Assembly: GCF_010811875.1 (NCBI RefSeq) | Contig: NZ_VKHP01000087.1 | Location: 1 to 32,823 of the forward strand | DNA length: 32,823 bases | Source of the DNA: Bradyrhizobium uaiense | GTDB taxonomy: Bacteria > Pseudomonadota > Alphaproteobacteria > Rhizobiales > Xanthobacteraceae | Direction: 5' to 3' | The notes under the pieces: model-generated | The model's database searches: none | What the model was told of the DNA's origin: nothing | The model's input: only the letters and a program-made list of their open reading frames with translations | Position numbers and translations under genes: made by a program | Shown here: one piece after another, positions 1 to 8,402 of the stretch | Position numbering within the stretch: the first letter of the stretch is position 1 | How the letters are laid out: every line of letters starts with the position of its first letter

Positions 1-1
1 C

Positions 2-1249
2 GAGCGCGCGAACTCACCGGGCGCAGAGGATACCTTCACCGCCTTGTTTGCGGAGAGTGCCCGCTGCGAGGCTGAAGCTGCCGATCGGCGCGCTGTCGCC
101 GGGACCACACGCGGCCCGCTCGATGGCCGCATTGTCTCGGTCAAGGCACTCTTCGACGTCGCAGGCTCCGTAACGAGCTCGGGGTCCGCTGTGTTACGCG
201 CCTTGCCCCCTGCCGCCGAAGACGCTCTGGTCGTGAAGCGCTTGCGTGCGGCGGGAGCCGTGATCATCGGCAAGACCCAGATGACCGAGTTTGCGTTTTC
301 CGCGCTGGGCACGAATCCGAACGATGGGGTGCCGGGCAACCCCCGGGACCGCCGCCGCGCTCCCGGAGGGTCGTCATCGGGCGCTGTCGTCTCAGTGATC
401 GACGGCATGGCGGAAATCGCCATTGGCAGCGACACGGGAGGGTCGATCCGAATTCCGGCGGCGCTGTCGGGCGCAACCGGCTTCAAGCCGACCAGCGGGT
501 TCGTGCCGACCGCCGGCGCGTTCTCGTTGTCGTCCAGCCTCGATACCATTGGGCCGATTGCCTCGAGCGTGGCGGACTGCTTCGTCGCCGATCAGGTGCT
601 GTCGGGTGGAGACGTGGTGCCGCGGCCGCAGGTTGCCTTTCCATACACCTTTCGTCTCACGGTCGCTCGCGGACGCCTGTTTGACGGCTGCGAGCCGGAA
701 ATACTTGGCGCATTCGAGGATGCCATAGAGCGGCTTCGATCAGGTGGTTTGCAGATCGAAGATGGATCGATCGAACCTGCTCTCGATCGCATTGCCGAGG
801 TCGACAGGATCGGCACTTTTCCGTCGATCGAGGTCGGGGCTACGCTGCGCAGTCTCGGGGTATCGAGCCTGGATGGGGTCGATCCGAAAACCCGGGTTCG
901 TATCGAGGCGGGCGCCGGCATCCTCGCCGTCGATTATGTGCGGATGGTGCGGCTCCGGCACGCCGCAATCCAGGCTATTGAACAGTCCTTCGGCAATGAT
1001 GAGATTTTCATTCTGCCAACGACGCCAATCCGTGCGCCGCTACTGTCGGCGCTGGAGGAGGATGGCGCGTTCCACAAATTCAACGGACTGGTGCTTCGCA
1101 ATCCCCGCATCGCCAACATGCTCGATTGCCCGTCGATCTCGATGCCGTTGCCGGTCGACGGCCTGCCCGTCGGCCTGATGCTGATCGGCCGCAGGAATGC
1201 CGACCGGCGCCTGCTGGAGATCGCTTCCTGCATCGAGGCACTGTTGTGA
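2..1249 (+). CDS. Amidase signature family hydrolase, 5'-truncated by the window edge
   Basis: The reading frame is open to the left edge from base 2, so the true start lies outside the window; the TTG at 44 is not a credible start. The protein belongs to the amidase signature family, which hydrolyses amide bonds with a Ser-cisSer-Lys triad. All three elements are visible, numbered from the codon at 44: Lys34 in SVKALFDVAG, the cis-Ser at about 110-111 in GGSSSGA, and the nucleophile Ser134 in GSDTGGSIRIPA. At least 415 residues are present; family members usually have 440-500, so only a short N-terminal piece is missing. The substrate cannot be told; aliphatic or aryl amides, or an Asp/Glu-tRNA-amidotransferase-like relative, are all possible. 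It is probably cytoplasmic. The next intact gene starts 380 bases downstream, so this is likely the end of its own operon. Confidence 0.9.
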   Translation, partial: ERANSPGAEDTFTALFAESARCEAEAADRRAVAGTTRGPLDGRIVSVKALFDVAGSVTSSGSAVLRALPPAAEDALVVKRLRAAGAVIIGKTQMTEFAFSALGTNPNDGVPGNPRDRRRAPGGSSSGAVVSVIDGMAEIAIGSDTGGSIRIPAALSGATGFKPTSGFVPTAGAFSLSSSLDTIGPIASSVADCFVADQVLSGGDVVPRPQVAFPYTFRLTVARGRLFDGCEPEILGAFEDAIERLRSGGLQIEDGSIEPALDRIAEVDRIGTFPSIEVGATLRSLGVSSLDGVDPKTRVRIEAGAGILAVDYVRMVRLRHAAIQAIEQSFGNDEIFILPTTPIRAPLLSALEEDGAFHKFNGLVLRNPRIANMLDCPSISMPLPVDGLPVGLMLIGRRNADRRLLEIASCIEALL

Positions 1250-1331
1250 CCGGGATTGCTATCCAGGTGCGAGCACAGACTCGCACCTAATTGACGATGA
1301 GTCAGCCAACCATCATGGCCCGGAATTCGGC

Positions 1332-1516
1332 AACAGCCGCAATTTGGAAGGGATGACGTGGCATGTGCAGCCCCGCGAGGCGAGCGGTCTTCGCTGATCC
1401 AGAGCCCTGCGCGGGACATTCGCGACGGCCAGACCGTCATGATGCGCGAGATCGACGTTCCGATCCGGGGCAAGGGCTGCCATTGGGGCGGCTTTCGAAC
1501 CGTCTACGCGCCTTAG
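1332..1516 (+). pseudogene. Decayed C-terminal tail of a methyl-accepting chemotaxis protein
   Basis: Two short frames together resemble the tail that follows the signalling and PAS-like part of many rhizobial chemotaxis receptors. From 1332 the frame reads an NSRN segment and stops at 1397. From about 1391 another frame reads LIQSPARDIRDGQTV, then DVPIRGKGCHWGGFRTVY, and stops at 1514-1516. The ending VPI-x2-G-x2-HWGGFR is the recognisable part. There is no start codon, signalling domain or membrane segment, and the pieces lie in different frames, so this is a remnant. It occupies most of the gap between the amidase and the AraC-type gene. The match is from memory of the family, so the call is moderate. 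Confidence 0.45.
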
Positions 1517-1628
1517 CGCGCCGTGTTCGCGCATCTTGGGTGGGGTGGGAGACGGGCGCCCTTGCAAGGTCGGCGCCGCATGACCAGAATACATCCGGCC
1601 GCCGCTTAGTATCTGAACAGAGCCGGGT

Positions 1629-2627
1629 GTGGGTATGACTGCAGGCGATTTGCAAGTCGCTGACCGCCTCTTCGGAGCGCAGCATCGTCTCGTTTCGAGC
1701 AGCGATAAGGACGAAGTCGTCGACGCCTGCGCGCGGGCGCTCCGCCCGCACCGTCTGACCATTGCGGAAAAGCGCGCGAAGCTTTCGACGCATTTGGATC
1801 ATCTTCCGTTGGGCCCTTTTTCGGTCAGTCGACTGCGCTACGGCTGCGACGTCACGGTCGCGCCCGCGGTCCCGGAGGAGGACAATTTCCTCGTCACTCT
1901 CCCCGTCGCCGGCAAGGCGCGCTTCAGTTACGGTTCTGATGCCGCGGAGGTCCGGCCCAAGTGCGGCGCGGTCGCAAGTGCTCATCGCGTTTTCCGCTTC
2001 GAGATCAACGGAGCATTCGACCAGATCATCGTGAGGCTCGATCGTCGTCGCGTAGAGGCCGTCTGCGCCAGTCTCGTCGGTTCCGTGAGGCCCCAGGCCG
2101 TGCATTTCAAACTGTCGCTCGGAGAAACGCCCGCGTTTTGGACCGGCCTGCTCGAGACCGCGGCGAACCTCGCGCTGCTTGGCGCGACGAAGAACCATCC
2201 TCGGCTGTTTGATCAATTCGAAGAGTTGGTGATCGAGTCCCTTCTGCTCAGCCAGGCGAACAATTTCAGCGCCGCGATCCATGCCGAGCCCCGGCAGCCG
2301 CCTCCGGCGCGGATACGACGTGCGATGGACTACATGCGGGACCATCTCTCCGAGCCGGTTTGCCTCAGCGAGGTGGCTCGACAGAGCGGCATGAGTCTCC
2401 GCGGCCTCCAAGCGGGATTCCAACGCTATGTGGGATCGCCGCCGGGGCGATGGCTGCGGTCGGAGCGACTGGACATGGTTCACGCGGTCCTGTCGAGCGC
2501 CGAGCCGGGGACGCTGAACGTCACGGACGTCGCCATGCAGTGTGGATTTGTTCATCTCGGCGAATTCGCGACACAGTACAGGGCGCGCTTCGGCAAGCGC
2601 CCCTCCGACGTACTCGCGAAGCGCTGA
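1629..2627 (+). CDS. AraC family transcriptional regulator
   Basis: A regulator of about 332 residues. Residues 1-200 look like the AraC-binding-like sensor domain of the AraC_binding_2/FeaR type (an LPVAGKARFSYG core). Residues about 228-330 form the double helix-turn-helix AraC DNA-binding domain. Helix 1 is in LSEVARQSGMSLRGLQAGFQRYVG; the second HTH contains VTDVAMQCGFVHLGEFATQYRARFGKRPS, the family signature. Length is normal for the type. The start is either GTG at 1629 or ATG at 1635; neither has a strong ribosome binding site. The alpha/beta hydrolase lies 180 bases downstream on the same strand and is the most obvious target. Regulators of this class often respond to aromatic compounds, but the effector here is unknown. 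Confidence 0.9.
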   Translation: MGMTAGDLQVADRLFGAQHRLVSSSDKDEVVDACARALRPHRLTIAEKRAKLSTHLDHLPLGPFSVSRLRYGCDVTVAPAVPEEDNFLVTLPVAGKARFSYGSDAAEVRPKCGAVASAHRVFRFEINGAFDQIIVRLDRRRVEAVCASLVGSVRPQAVHFKLSLGETPAFWTGLLETAANLALLGATKNHPRLFDQFEELVIESLLLSQANNFSAAIHAEPRQPPPARIRRAMDYMRDHLSEPVCLSEVARQSGMSLRGLQAGFQRYVGSPPGRWLRSERLDMVHAVLSSAEPGTLNVTDVAMQCGFVHLGEFATQYRARFGKRPSDVLAKR

Positions 2628-2807
2628 TCCGCGCCCACGCTTCTGTCGACCCCGGGGGCGTCAAGCCCGGACCTCGACGCTCGATATGCACTTTTCCGAT
2701 GGTCGGCTTCGCCCGGCCGATAGCGCCGGACCTTCTCTTTCATAAGATTGGCTGCGGTCCGGGTTGACACCGTTCCAATGCCATCATGCCGACGGAAGGA
2801 GAGAAAA

Positions 2808-3530
2808 ATGCGTTTCGTTCTGGTGCACGGAGCCTGGCACTACGGAGAACTGTGGAATTCCGTCCGGAGCCATCTCGAGCAGGCCGGACATGAGGTGCAC
2901 ACGCCGACCGCGGGTGGACTCGGAGCGAACGACGACAAGCATGTCGATCTCCGCGGTGCTTCCGCCCCGATCATCGAGTACATCAAGAGTCGCGACCTCC
3001 GTGACTATGTGCTCGTCGGACATAGTTGGGGCGGCTACCTGATTTCGCGCATCGCGATCGAACTGCCCGAGCGCGTTCGCCGGCTCGTCTATTTCGCCGC
3101 CTTTGTCCCTGCTCAAGGCCGCGCACTCGTGGACGAGATCCCGCCGCATCTGCACGACGCCCTCAGGGCCAGCGCCGCGGAACGGAAGGACGGATCCGTA
3201 GTTCTGCCGTTTCCGGTATGGCGCGACGCCTTCTTCAACGACGGGACAACGGAACATGCACGGCAGATCTACGACGTCCTGAGGCCGCAGCCGTTCGGCG
3301 CGTTCACGGACAAAGCGGACATGAGCGGCTGGGACAAGGTGCCCCCCGCGTTCAGCTACTTGGCGCCGAACGAGGACAACGACATTACACAAGGAGAGTG
3401 GGGCCGACATCCACGTCTTTCCAACCGGCTAGGCGTCTTCCGGCTCATTGGCATGGAGGGCAGCCACGAGGTCCTCCTGACGAACCCCGAACTTACGGCA
3501 AGGAAGTTCATCGAAGCCGGACGCGATTGA
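2808..3530 (+). CDS. Alpha/beta hydrolase (small esterase, HGAW type)
   Basis: A 240-residue alpha/beta hydrolase. The start ATG at 2808 follows a good ribosome binding site (GAAGGAGAG); an upstream in-frame extension to 2748 lacks support. The N-terminal VLVHGAW is the oxyanion-hole motif of the plant methylesterase/salicylate-esterase-like group. The nucleophile elbow is GHSWGG with Ser73, and His220 in GMEGSHEVLL is the catalytic base. No signal peptide is visible, so it should act in the cytoplasm on a small ester or lactone. It lies downstream of an AraC-type regulator in the same direction and is probably controlled by it. Around 480 gene-free bases follow. The fold and catalytic residues are clear; the substrate is not. 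Confidence 0.9.
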   Translation: MRFVLVHGAWHYGELWNSVRSHLEQAGHEVHTPTAGGLGANDDKHVDLRGASAPIIEYIKSRDLRDYVLVGHSWGGYLISRIAIELPERVRRLVYFAAFVPAQGRALVDEIPPHLHDALRASAAERKDGSVVLPFPVWRDAFFNDGTTEHARQIYDVLRPQPFGAFTDKADMSGWDKVPPAFSYLAPNEDNDITQGEWGRHPRLSNRLGVFRLIGMEGSHEVLLTNPELTARKFIEAGRD

Positions 3531-4012
3531 CGTTGATGGTTTGCGGAGGACGACGGCCCGGCTTTCTCCGTCGATAGCCAGGGCCTCCGGTCCTGTTATT
3601 TCTCGGGTTGAACGATGCGAGGACGCAAGGGAGCGACCCCACCAGGACTATTGTCCACCACGAAGAGACGGCGCGAAATTTGCCGAGCTTCGGTCCCGGG
3701 TCATGAAAGAAACCAGGGCGCGGTGCCTCTGGCTGTTGGTCCGAAGTGTCTCCGAGCCAACCACCGATTAACCACCGAAACCTCGTGAACAAACAGCGAC
3801 AAAGGTAGTCAATCCGGATCGAGCTTTATTGTTTTGTTGATTTTTTAGTCGCTTTGACCTCTCAGAAGGCCGATGCGGCCAAGTGACGTCGCGGCATGGA
3901 GCCGGCGATGCGACGGTCGATCGACATTATGATCAAGTCGCGGCCCTAGGACGGTCGCGCGGCGATTGGAGTGGGGAGGGGCTGGGCCTCTCCCCACCGT
4001 CGTGGCCATGGT
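3531..4012. other. Gene-free stretch between convergent genes
   Basis: No credible coding region is seen here. Short open frames on both strands have no ribosome binding site and no recognisable motif. There is a marked AT-rich patch at about 3825-3855 with T-runs, unlike the surrounding high-GC DNA. The right end carries a hairpin, listed separately, next to the stop of the minus-strand reductase gene. The sequence may be degraded old coding DNA. Confidence 0.5.
3971..3997 (-). terminator. Hairpin just downstream of the minus-strand reductase gene
   Basis: Bases 3971-3981 pair with 3987-3997 (11 pairs, one G-T), leaving a 5-base loop; the outer arms are GTGGGGAG and CTCCCCAC. It sits 15 bases after the stop codon of the reductase gene in that gene's direction. 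No T-run follows on the minus strand, so it is at best a weak or factor-assisted terminator, or an mRNA 3'-end stabiliser. Confidence 0.4.
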
Positions 4013-5008
4013 CTAGCCGATCCTTACGATCGTCTTGCCAAAGTTTCGTCCCTGCAGCATGCCGATGAATGCGCTGGGCGCATTTTCGATGCCGTCAGTG
4101 ATGTCCTCGCGGATCTTGATTTCACCGCTGGCGAGCCGTGCCGACATCTGTGCGATCGCTTCGGGAAATCGCCCGGCATAGTCCGAGATGATGAAGCCAC
4201 GGATCGTCAGGCGCGACTTGAGCAGGTGCGTCAGCTCGGGTCCGGGATATTTTGTCTTGAGATTGTATTGGGCCATCAGGCCGCAGATTATGACACGCGC
4301 GTGTGAGTTGAGCAGTGGCCACACCGCATCGAGGATGGCGCCGCCGACGTTCTCGAAATCGATGTCGACGCCCGTAGGGCACGCTGCGGCGAGCGCCGCG
4401 GGAAAGTCTGATGACTTGTAGTCGACGCAGACGTCATAGCCTAGTTCGTCCACCGCATATCTGCACTTCGCTTCGCCGCCCGCGATGCCCACGGTACGCA
4501 GGCCGTATCGCTTTGCGAGTTGCCCGACCAGCGCGCCAACCGCGCCGGTCGCCGACGAAACCACGATGGTCTCTCCCGGCTTCGGCGCGCCGAGATCGAA
4601 CAGGCCGACATAAGCGGTCCAGCCCGGCAGTCCCATCGGGCCAAGCCAGGCCGACGGGCTGTGCGAGCCAGTGATCTTCCGCAGAGGCGGAGACTTCAGG
4701 ACTGCATATTCCTGCCAGTGCCCGGGCCCCCAAACCAGATCACCGGGAGCAAACGCGGCGTTTTTCGATTCGACGACTTCGCCCACGGTATGGCCGTTCA
4801 TGACGTCGCCGATCTCGATCGCCTGGATGTAGGATTTGCCGCCGTCCATCTGTCCGCGCATGTAGGGATCCAGTGAAAGAAAGCGGTTTCTGACCAGGAC
4901 TTCGTCAGCCCCGAGCGCCGGCACGGGAGCTTCAACGATCGCGAAGTCATCGGGGGTCGGCATGCCCTGCGGACGCTGCTTCAGAAGAATGCGGCGATTA
5001 CTGTTCAT
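4013..5008 (-). CDS. Zinc-independent NADP-dependent oxidoreductase (MDR family, leukotriene B4 12-hydroxydehydrogenase/CurA-like)
   Basis: A 331-residue medium-chain reductase that by family reduces the C=C bond of enones and enals with NADPH. The start is the ATG read from 5008, preceded by a strong AGGAGG; a 32-residue upstream extension would run through the operator and is rejected. The N-terminal pattern (LLKQRPQGMPTPDDF, then SLDPYMRGQM) and the cofactor motif SSATGAVGALVGQLAK are typical of the LTB4DH/YncB/CurA group. The structural and catalytic zinc ligands of alcohol dehydrogenases are absent, as expected. It is transcribed divergently from an Old Yellow Enzyme gene, and the shared 150-base region carries two copies of a 17-bp operator. 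Both enzymes reduce activated double bonds, so joint induction by electrophilic enones is a natural inference. Confidence 0.92.
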   Translation of the reverse strand: MNSNRRILLKQRPQGMPTPDDFAIVEAPVPALGADEVLVRNRFLSLDPYMRGQMDGGKSYIQAIEIGDVMNGHTVGEVVESKNAAFAPGDLVWGPGHWQEYAVLKSPPLRKITGSHSPSAWLGPMGLPGWTAYVGLFDLGAPKPGETIVVSSATGAVGALVGQLAKRYGLRTVGIAGGEAKCRYAVDELGYDVCVDYKSSDFPAALAAACPTGVDIDFENVGGAILDAVWPLLNSHARVIICGLMAQYNLKTKYPGPELTHLLKSRLTIRGFIISDYAGRFPEAIAQMSARLASGEIKIREDITDGIENAPSAFIGMLQGRNFGKTIVRIG

Positions 5009-5029
5009 CGGATCGGCCTCCTGTTGAAG

Positions 5030-5046
5030 ATATGACCAGTCGTCTT
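5030..5046 (-). promoter_or_regulatory. Operator copy 1 for the NemR-like TetR, upstream of the minus-strand reductase
   Basis: Read on the minus strand this is AAGACGACTGGTCATAT, identical in all 17 positions to the sequence just before the NemR-like TetR gene (17778-17794). The likely -10 element (CATATC, 5034 down to 5029) overlaps it; no good -35 is seen. The reductase start is 22 bases further on, with a clear AGGAGG between. Confidence 0.7.
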
Positions 5047-5060
5047 GTAACCGGGCGTGA

Positions 5061-5089
5061 TTGACAAGATCAAGACGACCGGTCATATT
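5061..5089 (+). promoter_or_regulatory. Promoter of the OYE operon with embedded TetR operator
   Basis: TTGACA at 5061-5066, a 17-base spacer and CATATT at 5084-5089 make a strong sigma-70-like promoter. The operator copy AAGACGACCGGTCATAT (5072-5088) fills the spacer and overlaps the -10, so a bound repressor would block RNA polymerase directly. It differs by one base from the copies at 5030-5046 and 17778-17794 and carries the 8-bp palindrome GACCGGTC at its centre. Confidence 0.75.
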
Positions 5090-5159
5090 TTCACGAACGA
5101 ACACGACGGCGGACGCGGAAGACGAAAGCGCGCGTCGCCGACAACAGCGAAGTCAATTC

Positions 5160-6278
5160 ATGCCAAACTCGCTCCACGATCCGCTTGCTATCGGTGACCT
5201 GCGCTTGTCGCACCGCGTCGTCATGGCCCCGCTCACGCGAATGCGGGCAGGCCCCGGCGGCGTGCCGACCGCGCTCAACCAGACTTACTACGCCCAACGT
5301 TCAAGCGTGGGTGGCTTCCTGATTTCCGAGGCGACGCAGATCTCAGCCGTGGGCAAAGGCTTTCCCGACACACCGGGAATCCACGATCGCGCGCAGGTGC
5401 GTGCCTGGCGGGACGTCACCGATGCCGTGCATGCCGGCGGCGGCTTCATCTTCCTGCAGCTTTGGCACGTCGGGCGAATATCGCATTCGCTGCATCAGCC
5501 GTTTGGCCAAGCGCCGGTCGCGCCGTCGGCGATCAGGCCGGCGGGCAACGCGCTTGGGCCGGACTTCAGGCCGCTTCCGTTCGAGACGCCGCGGGCGCTT
5601 CAACTGCATGAGATCTGGGATGTGGTCGATGACTACCGACGCGCGGCCCGCAACGCGGTCGCCGCCGGGTTCGATGGCGTCGAGGTGCACGGCGCCAATG
5701 GCTATCTGCTCGATCAGTTCTTGCAGGATCGGACCAATTGTCGAGAGGATGGATATGGCGACAGCGTCGAAAATCGGGCGCGCCTGCTGCTCGAGGTGAC
5801 GGACGCGGTGATCGGCGTGTGGGGGCGCGAGCGCGTCGGCGTCAGGCTGTCGCCGTTCGGCGCTTATGGCGACATCGCCGACAGCAACCCTGAAGCGATC
5901 TTCGGCCATGTCGTCCAGCAACTCAGCCGGCGCGGCATCGGCTATCTCCATCTCATCGAGCCGCGCGCGAGCCTGGTGACGCGGAGCGATGCGCTCGCAG
6001 CGGATGCGCCATCGGCATCGGCGCTGTTCAGGCGGCAGTTCGTCGGACCCTGCATCGTGGCCGGCGGATTCTCCGAGACCGCGGCCAATCGGGTCATCGC
6101 CGCCGGCGAAGCCGACGCGGTCGCGTTTGGCCGCTTCTTCGTTGCCAATCCGGACCTGCCGCAGCGACTGAAGCTGGGGGCCGCGCTCCAGCCCTATGAT
6201 CGCAGCACGTTCTACGGCGGCGGTGCCAAGGGATATACGGATTATGCGCCGTTGAGCGGCGAGCTCGTCCATGTCTGA
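5160..6278 (+). CDS. Old Yellow Enzyme family alkene reductase (NemA-like)
   Basis: A 372-residue FMN-dependent reductase that uses NAD(P)H to reduce activated C=C bonds (enones, maleimides) and sometimes nitro groups. The N-terminal VVMAPLTRMRA motif and the substrate-binding pair His177/Asn180 in VHGANGYLLDQF are those of classical OYE/NemA enzymes, and length is normal. The start is ATG 5160; the frame is open upstream but has no other ATG between the promoter and this codon, and the ribosome binding site is weak. The last 8 bases overlap the following SDR gene, so the two are translationally coupled. The promoter contains the predicted operator of a NemR-like TetR encoded 12 kb downstream, matching the known NemR-NemA pairing in E. 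coli. Confidence 0.93.
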   Translation: MPNSLHDPLAIGDLRLSHRVVMAPLTRMRAGPGGVPTALNQTYYAQRSSVGGFLISEATQISAVGKGFPDTPGIHDRAQVRAWRDVTDAVHAGGGFIFLQLWHVGRISHSLHQPFGQAPVAPSAIRPAGNALGPDFRPLPFETPRALQLHEIWDVVDDYRRAARNAVAAGFDGVEVHGANGYLLDQFLQDRTNCREDGYGDSVENRARLLLEVTDAVIGVWGRERVGVRLSPFGAYGDIADSNPEAIFGHVVQQLSRRGIGYLHLIEPRASLVTRSDALAADAPSASALFRRQFVGPCIVAGGFSETAANRVIAAGEADAVAFGRFFVANPDLPQRLKLGAALQPYDRSTFYGGGAKGYTDYAPLSGELVHV

Positions 6279-7029
6279 GCTTGCCGGCCGGGTTGCCCTG
6301 ATCACCGGCGGAGCGCAGGGGCTGGGGGCCGAGTTTGCCCGCGCCATGGCTACCGCCGGTGCGAAAATCGTGGTCGTCGACAAGCGTGAACCGGACGAAC
6401 TGGTAGCCGAACTCGCCGGCCGCGGGAACGATGCGATCGGCGCGCGGGCCGACGCCACGCGCGAAGCCGACATGAGCGCGGTGGTCGATCTTGCGATCGC
6501 GCGGTTCGGCAAGATCGATATCCTGGTCAACAATGCCGGTATCGTCGCCGATCTCGCGATGAAGCCGCTCGACCAGATCAGCGCCGACGAGTGGTCGATG
6601 GTGATGACCACGAATGCGGGCAGCGCGTTCGTGTCGACGAGGGCGGTGCTGCCGGTGATGAAGGCGCGCAAGTACGGCAAGATCGTCAACATGGCATCGA
6701 GCACGTTTTTCAACGGTGCTGTGAACATGTCGCACTACATCGCGTCGAAAGGTGCGGTCATCGGGTTGACCAGGGCGTCGGCGCGCGAGCTCGGTGATTT
6801 CGGCATCCGCGCCAATTGCCTCGCTCCCGGCCTCGTCATGAGCGCTGCCGTGCGCAATCACCCGGTGCTCGGGAGTGAACGGGCCGCGCGACAGATCGAG
6901 CAGCGCTGCATCAAGCGAGAGGCAGTGGCATCCGACCTGATCGGCGCGCTCCTGTTCCTCATCGGTCCGGGTAGCGATTTCGTGACCGGCCAGACCGTCG
7001 TCGTCGATGGCGGCCTGGTCTTCCACTAG
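6271..7029 (+). CDS. Short-chain dehydrogenase/reductase (classical SDR)
   Basis: A 252-residue classical SDR. The cofactor motif TGGAQGLG is at 12-19, an acidic residue (Asp36 in VVVDKRE) suggests NAD(H), NNAG is at 86-89, and the catalytic Ser142-143, Tyr155 and Lys159 are all present (SHYIASK). The ATG at 6271 overlaps the end of the OYE gene. It should oxidise or reduce an alcohol/ketone, perhaps a hydroxyacyl intermediate of the same pathway. It resembles FabG and 3-hydroxyacyl-CoA dehydrogenase enzymes in a general way only; the substrate is not readable. The remains of an acyl-CoA synthetase gene follow 13 bases later. Confidence 0.92.
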   Translation: MSELAGRVALITGGAQGLGAEFARAMATAGAKIVVVDKREPDELVAELAGRGNDAIGARADATREADMSAVVDLAIARFGKIDILVNNAGIVADLAMKPLDQISADEWSMVMTTNAGSAFVSTRAVLPVMKARKYGKIVNMASSTFFNGAVNMSHYIASKGAVIGLTRASARELGDFGIRANCLAPGLVMSAAVRNHPVLGSERAARQIEQRCIKREAVASDLIGALLFLIGPGSDFVTGQTVVVDGGLVFH

Positions 7030-7042
7030 CGTTGCGTCGGAG

Positions 7043-7397
7043 ATGACCGTGAACGGAAACATGATGCATCTGCCGCTCACGATTCCGTCGCTTCTTGCGC
7101 TCGCGGCGTCGCGACACGGAAAATCGTGTCGTGCCATGGCGGGGGCCGGCACCGGCACAGCTACGGCGAGGTGTGGGGCCGAGTCAATCGGCTGGCGAAG
7201 GCGCTGCTCGAACTGGGTGTTCGCCGTTCGACGACAAGGTTCCGAGCTGGTGGCGTCCGGACGCGGTGATGTTCGCAACCGCGCTGCCGCGCAACGGCAA
7301 TGGCAAGGTGATCAAGTCGCAACTGCGCGAACGCTTCGCCGCCGAGCCGATCCTTCAGCGTTCGATCGTCGACAGCACAGGAGGAGTGGTTCCGTGA
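7043..7397 (+). pseudogene. Acyl-CoA synthetase (AMP-dependent ligase), internally deleted and frameshifted
   Basis: Three pieces of one ligase lie in three frames. The N-terminus begins at ATG 7043 (MHLPLTIPSLLALAASRHGK). From about 7155 another frame reads SYGEVWGRVNRLAKALLELGV, the typical start of an acyl-CoA ligase. From about 7215 the third frame reads FDDKVPSWW, then ALPRNGNGKVIKSQLRE, which is the extreme C-terminus with its catalytic Lys region, ending at 7397. A normal gene is about 1.6 kb; here roughly 1.2 kb of the middle, including the AMP-binding core, is gone. The stop overlaps the GTG start of the next gene (GTGA), showing that the intact ligase was part of this operon. CoA activation must now come from elsewhere. 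Confidence 0.85.
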
Positions 7398-8380
7398 AGA
7401 CTATCCAGATCAGCAAATATGGGCGACCAGGTGAGGTCATCGACCTGGTCGACGTCGCGCCGCCGGATCGTCCCGGACCGGGGGAGGTGATCATCGCCAT
7501 GACGCTGGCGCCGATTCATCCCGCCGACCTGCTACTTGCTCGGGGCTTCTACGGCGTACGCCCCAAGCTGCCGGCCGTGCTCGGCGGCGAGGGTGTCGGA
7601 CGGGTGCTGCAGGCCGGCGACGGCGTTGCGCTGAAGCGCGGCGATCGCGTTCTCGTCCCCAATCGCTATCCGTGCTGGGCCGAGCAGATCAAGATTCCCG
7701 CAACCGGGCTGTTTGCCTGTCCGCCTGACGTCCCCGACGACCAGCTTGCGCTGGTTTCGGTCAATCCGCTGACCGCGATGCTGATGCTCGACGAAAGCAG
7801 GCTCACGCCCGGGCGATGCTTCATCCAGAACGCGGCCAATTCCGGCGTCGGCCGCGCCGTCATCATGATTGCGCGCGCGAAGGGCCTGCGCAGCGTCAAC
7901 CTCGTCCGCCGGCAGGAACTGATCCCGAAGCTGAAGTCGATCGGCGCCGACATCGTGCTGCTCGAAGGTCCCAATCTCAAGCAGCGCCTCGCTGCGGAGG
8001 CCGGTGCTGTCGCCATCGACGCTGCATTTGATGGCGTCGCCGGCGAATCGACCGCGCAGCTTGTGGCCTGCCTCGCCAAGGGCGGCACGCTGACCAGCTA
8101 CGCCGGGGTCAGCAACCAGCCGTTTTCGCTATCGCCAACCGAAATGATCTTTCGCGACATCAATCTGCGCGGCTTCTGGCTGGTGGATTGGCTCACGCGC
8201 ACCGCACCGGAGATCGTCGCCGAGCGATTGCAATCGCTGGTCGAGATGACGCGGCAGGGGACGATCCGCTCGGAGGTCGCCGTCGACTATGCCGTGGAGG
8301 ATTTCGCCGCCGCCATCGCACACGCGCAAAAGGGCGAGGGCAAGATCCTGCTCAGGTTCGGAACGCGTCACGCGGCCTGA
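7394..8380 (+). CDS. Zinc-independent medium-chain reductase, trans-2-enoyl-CoA reductase (MECR)/quinone reductase-like
   Basis: A 328-residue MDR-family reductase. The start is GTG 7394, with AGGAGG about 8 bases upstream; the longer open frame back to 7007 only reads through the ligase pseudogene. The pattern LAPIHPADLLLARGFYG, LPAVLGGEGVGRVL and the nucleotide-binding NAANSGVGRAVIMIAR are those of the MECR/ETR branch, which reduces trans-2-enoyl-CoA or enone C=C bonds with NADPH. No zinc ligands are seen. It sits in the OYE-SDR operon, 22 bases before the binding-protein gene, so a C=C-reducing role in the same pathway is likely. A quinone oxidoreductase is the main alternative. Confidence 0.9.
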   Translation: MKTIQISKYGRPGEVIDLVDVAPPDRPGPGEVIIAMTLAPIHPADLLLARGFYGVRPKLPAVLGGEGVGRVLQAGDGVALKRGDRVLVPNRYPCWAEQIKIPATGLFACPPDVPDDQLALVSVNPLTAMLMLDESRLTPGRCFIQNAANSGVGRAVIMIARAKGLRSVNLVRRQELIPKLKSIGADIVLLEGPNLKQRLAAEAGAVAIDAAFDGVAGESTAQLVACLAKGGTLTSYAGVSNQPFSLSPTEMIFRDINLRGFWLVDWLTRTAPEIVAERLQSLVEMTRQGTIRSEVAVDYAVEDFAAAIAHAQKGEGKILLRFGTRHAA

Positions 8381-8402
8381 GACAGAAGCAGTGGGGGGAA
8401 TC

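Noticed and set aside
1437..2555. 372-residue open frame on the minus strand
   Set aside because: Antisense to the AraC-type regulator, whose HTH domain is clear.
2764..2792. Promoter for the alpha/beta hydrolase (TTGACA at 2764)
   Set aside because: A good -35 match, but no -10 hexamer at 16-18 bases; too weak to list as a feature.
5343..6728. 461-residue open frame on the minus strand
   Set aside because: Antisense to the OYE and SDR genes, both of which have complete active-site motifs on the plus strand.
7007..7393. N-terminal 129-residue extension of the MDR reductase
   Set aside because: The extension is a read-through of the ligase pseudogene in a mixed frame; AGGAGG and family alignment place the start at GTG 7394.
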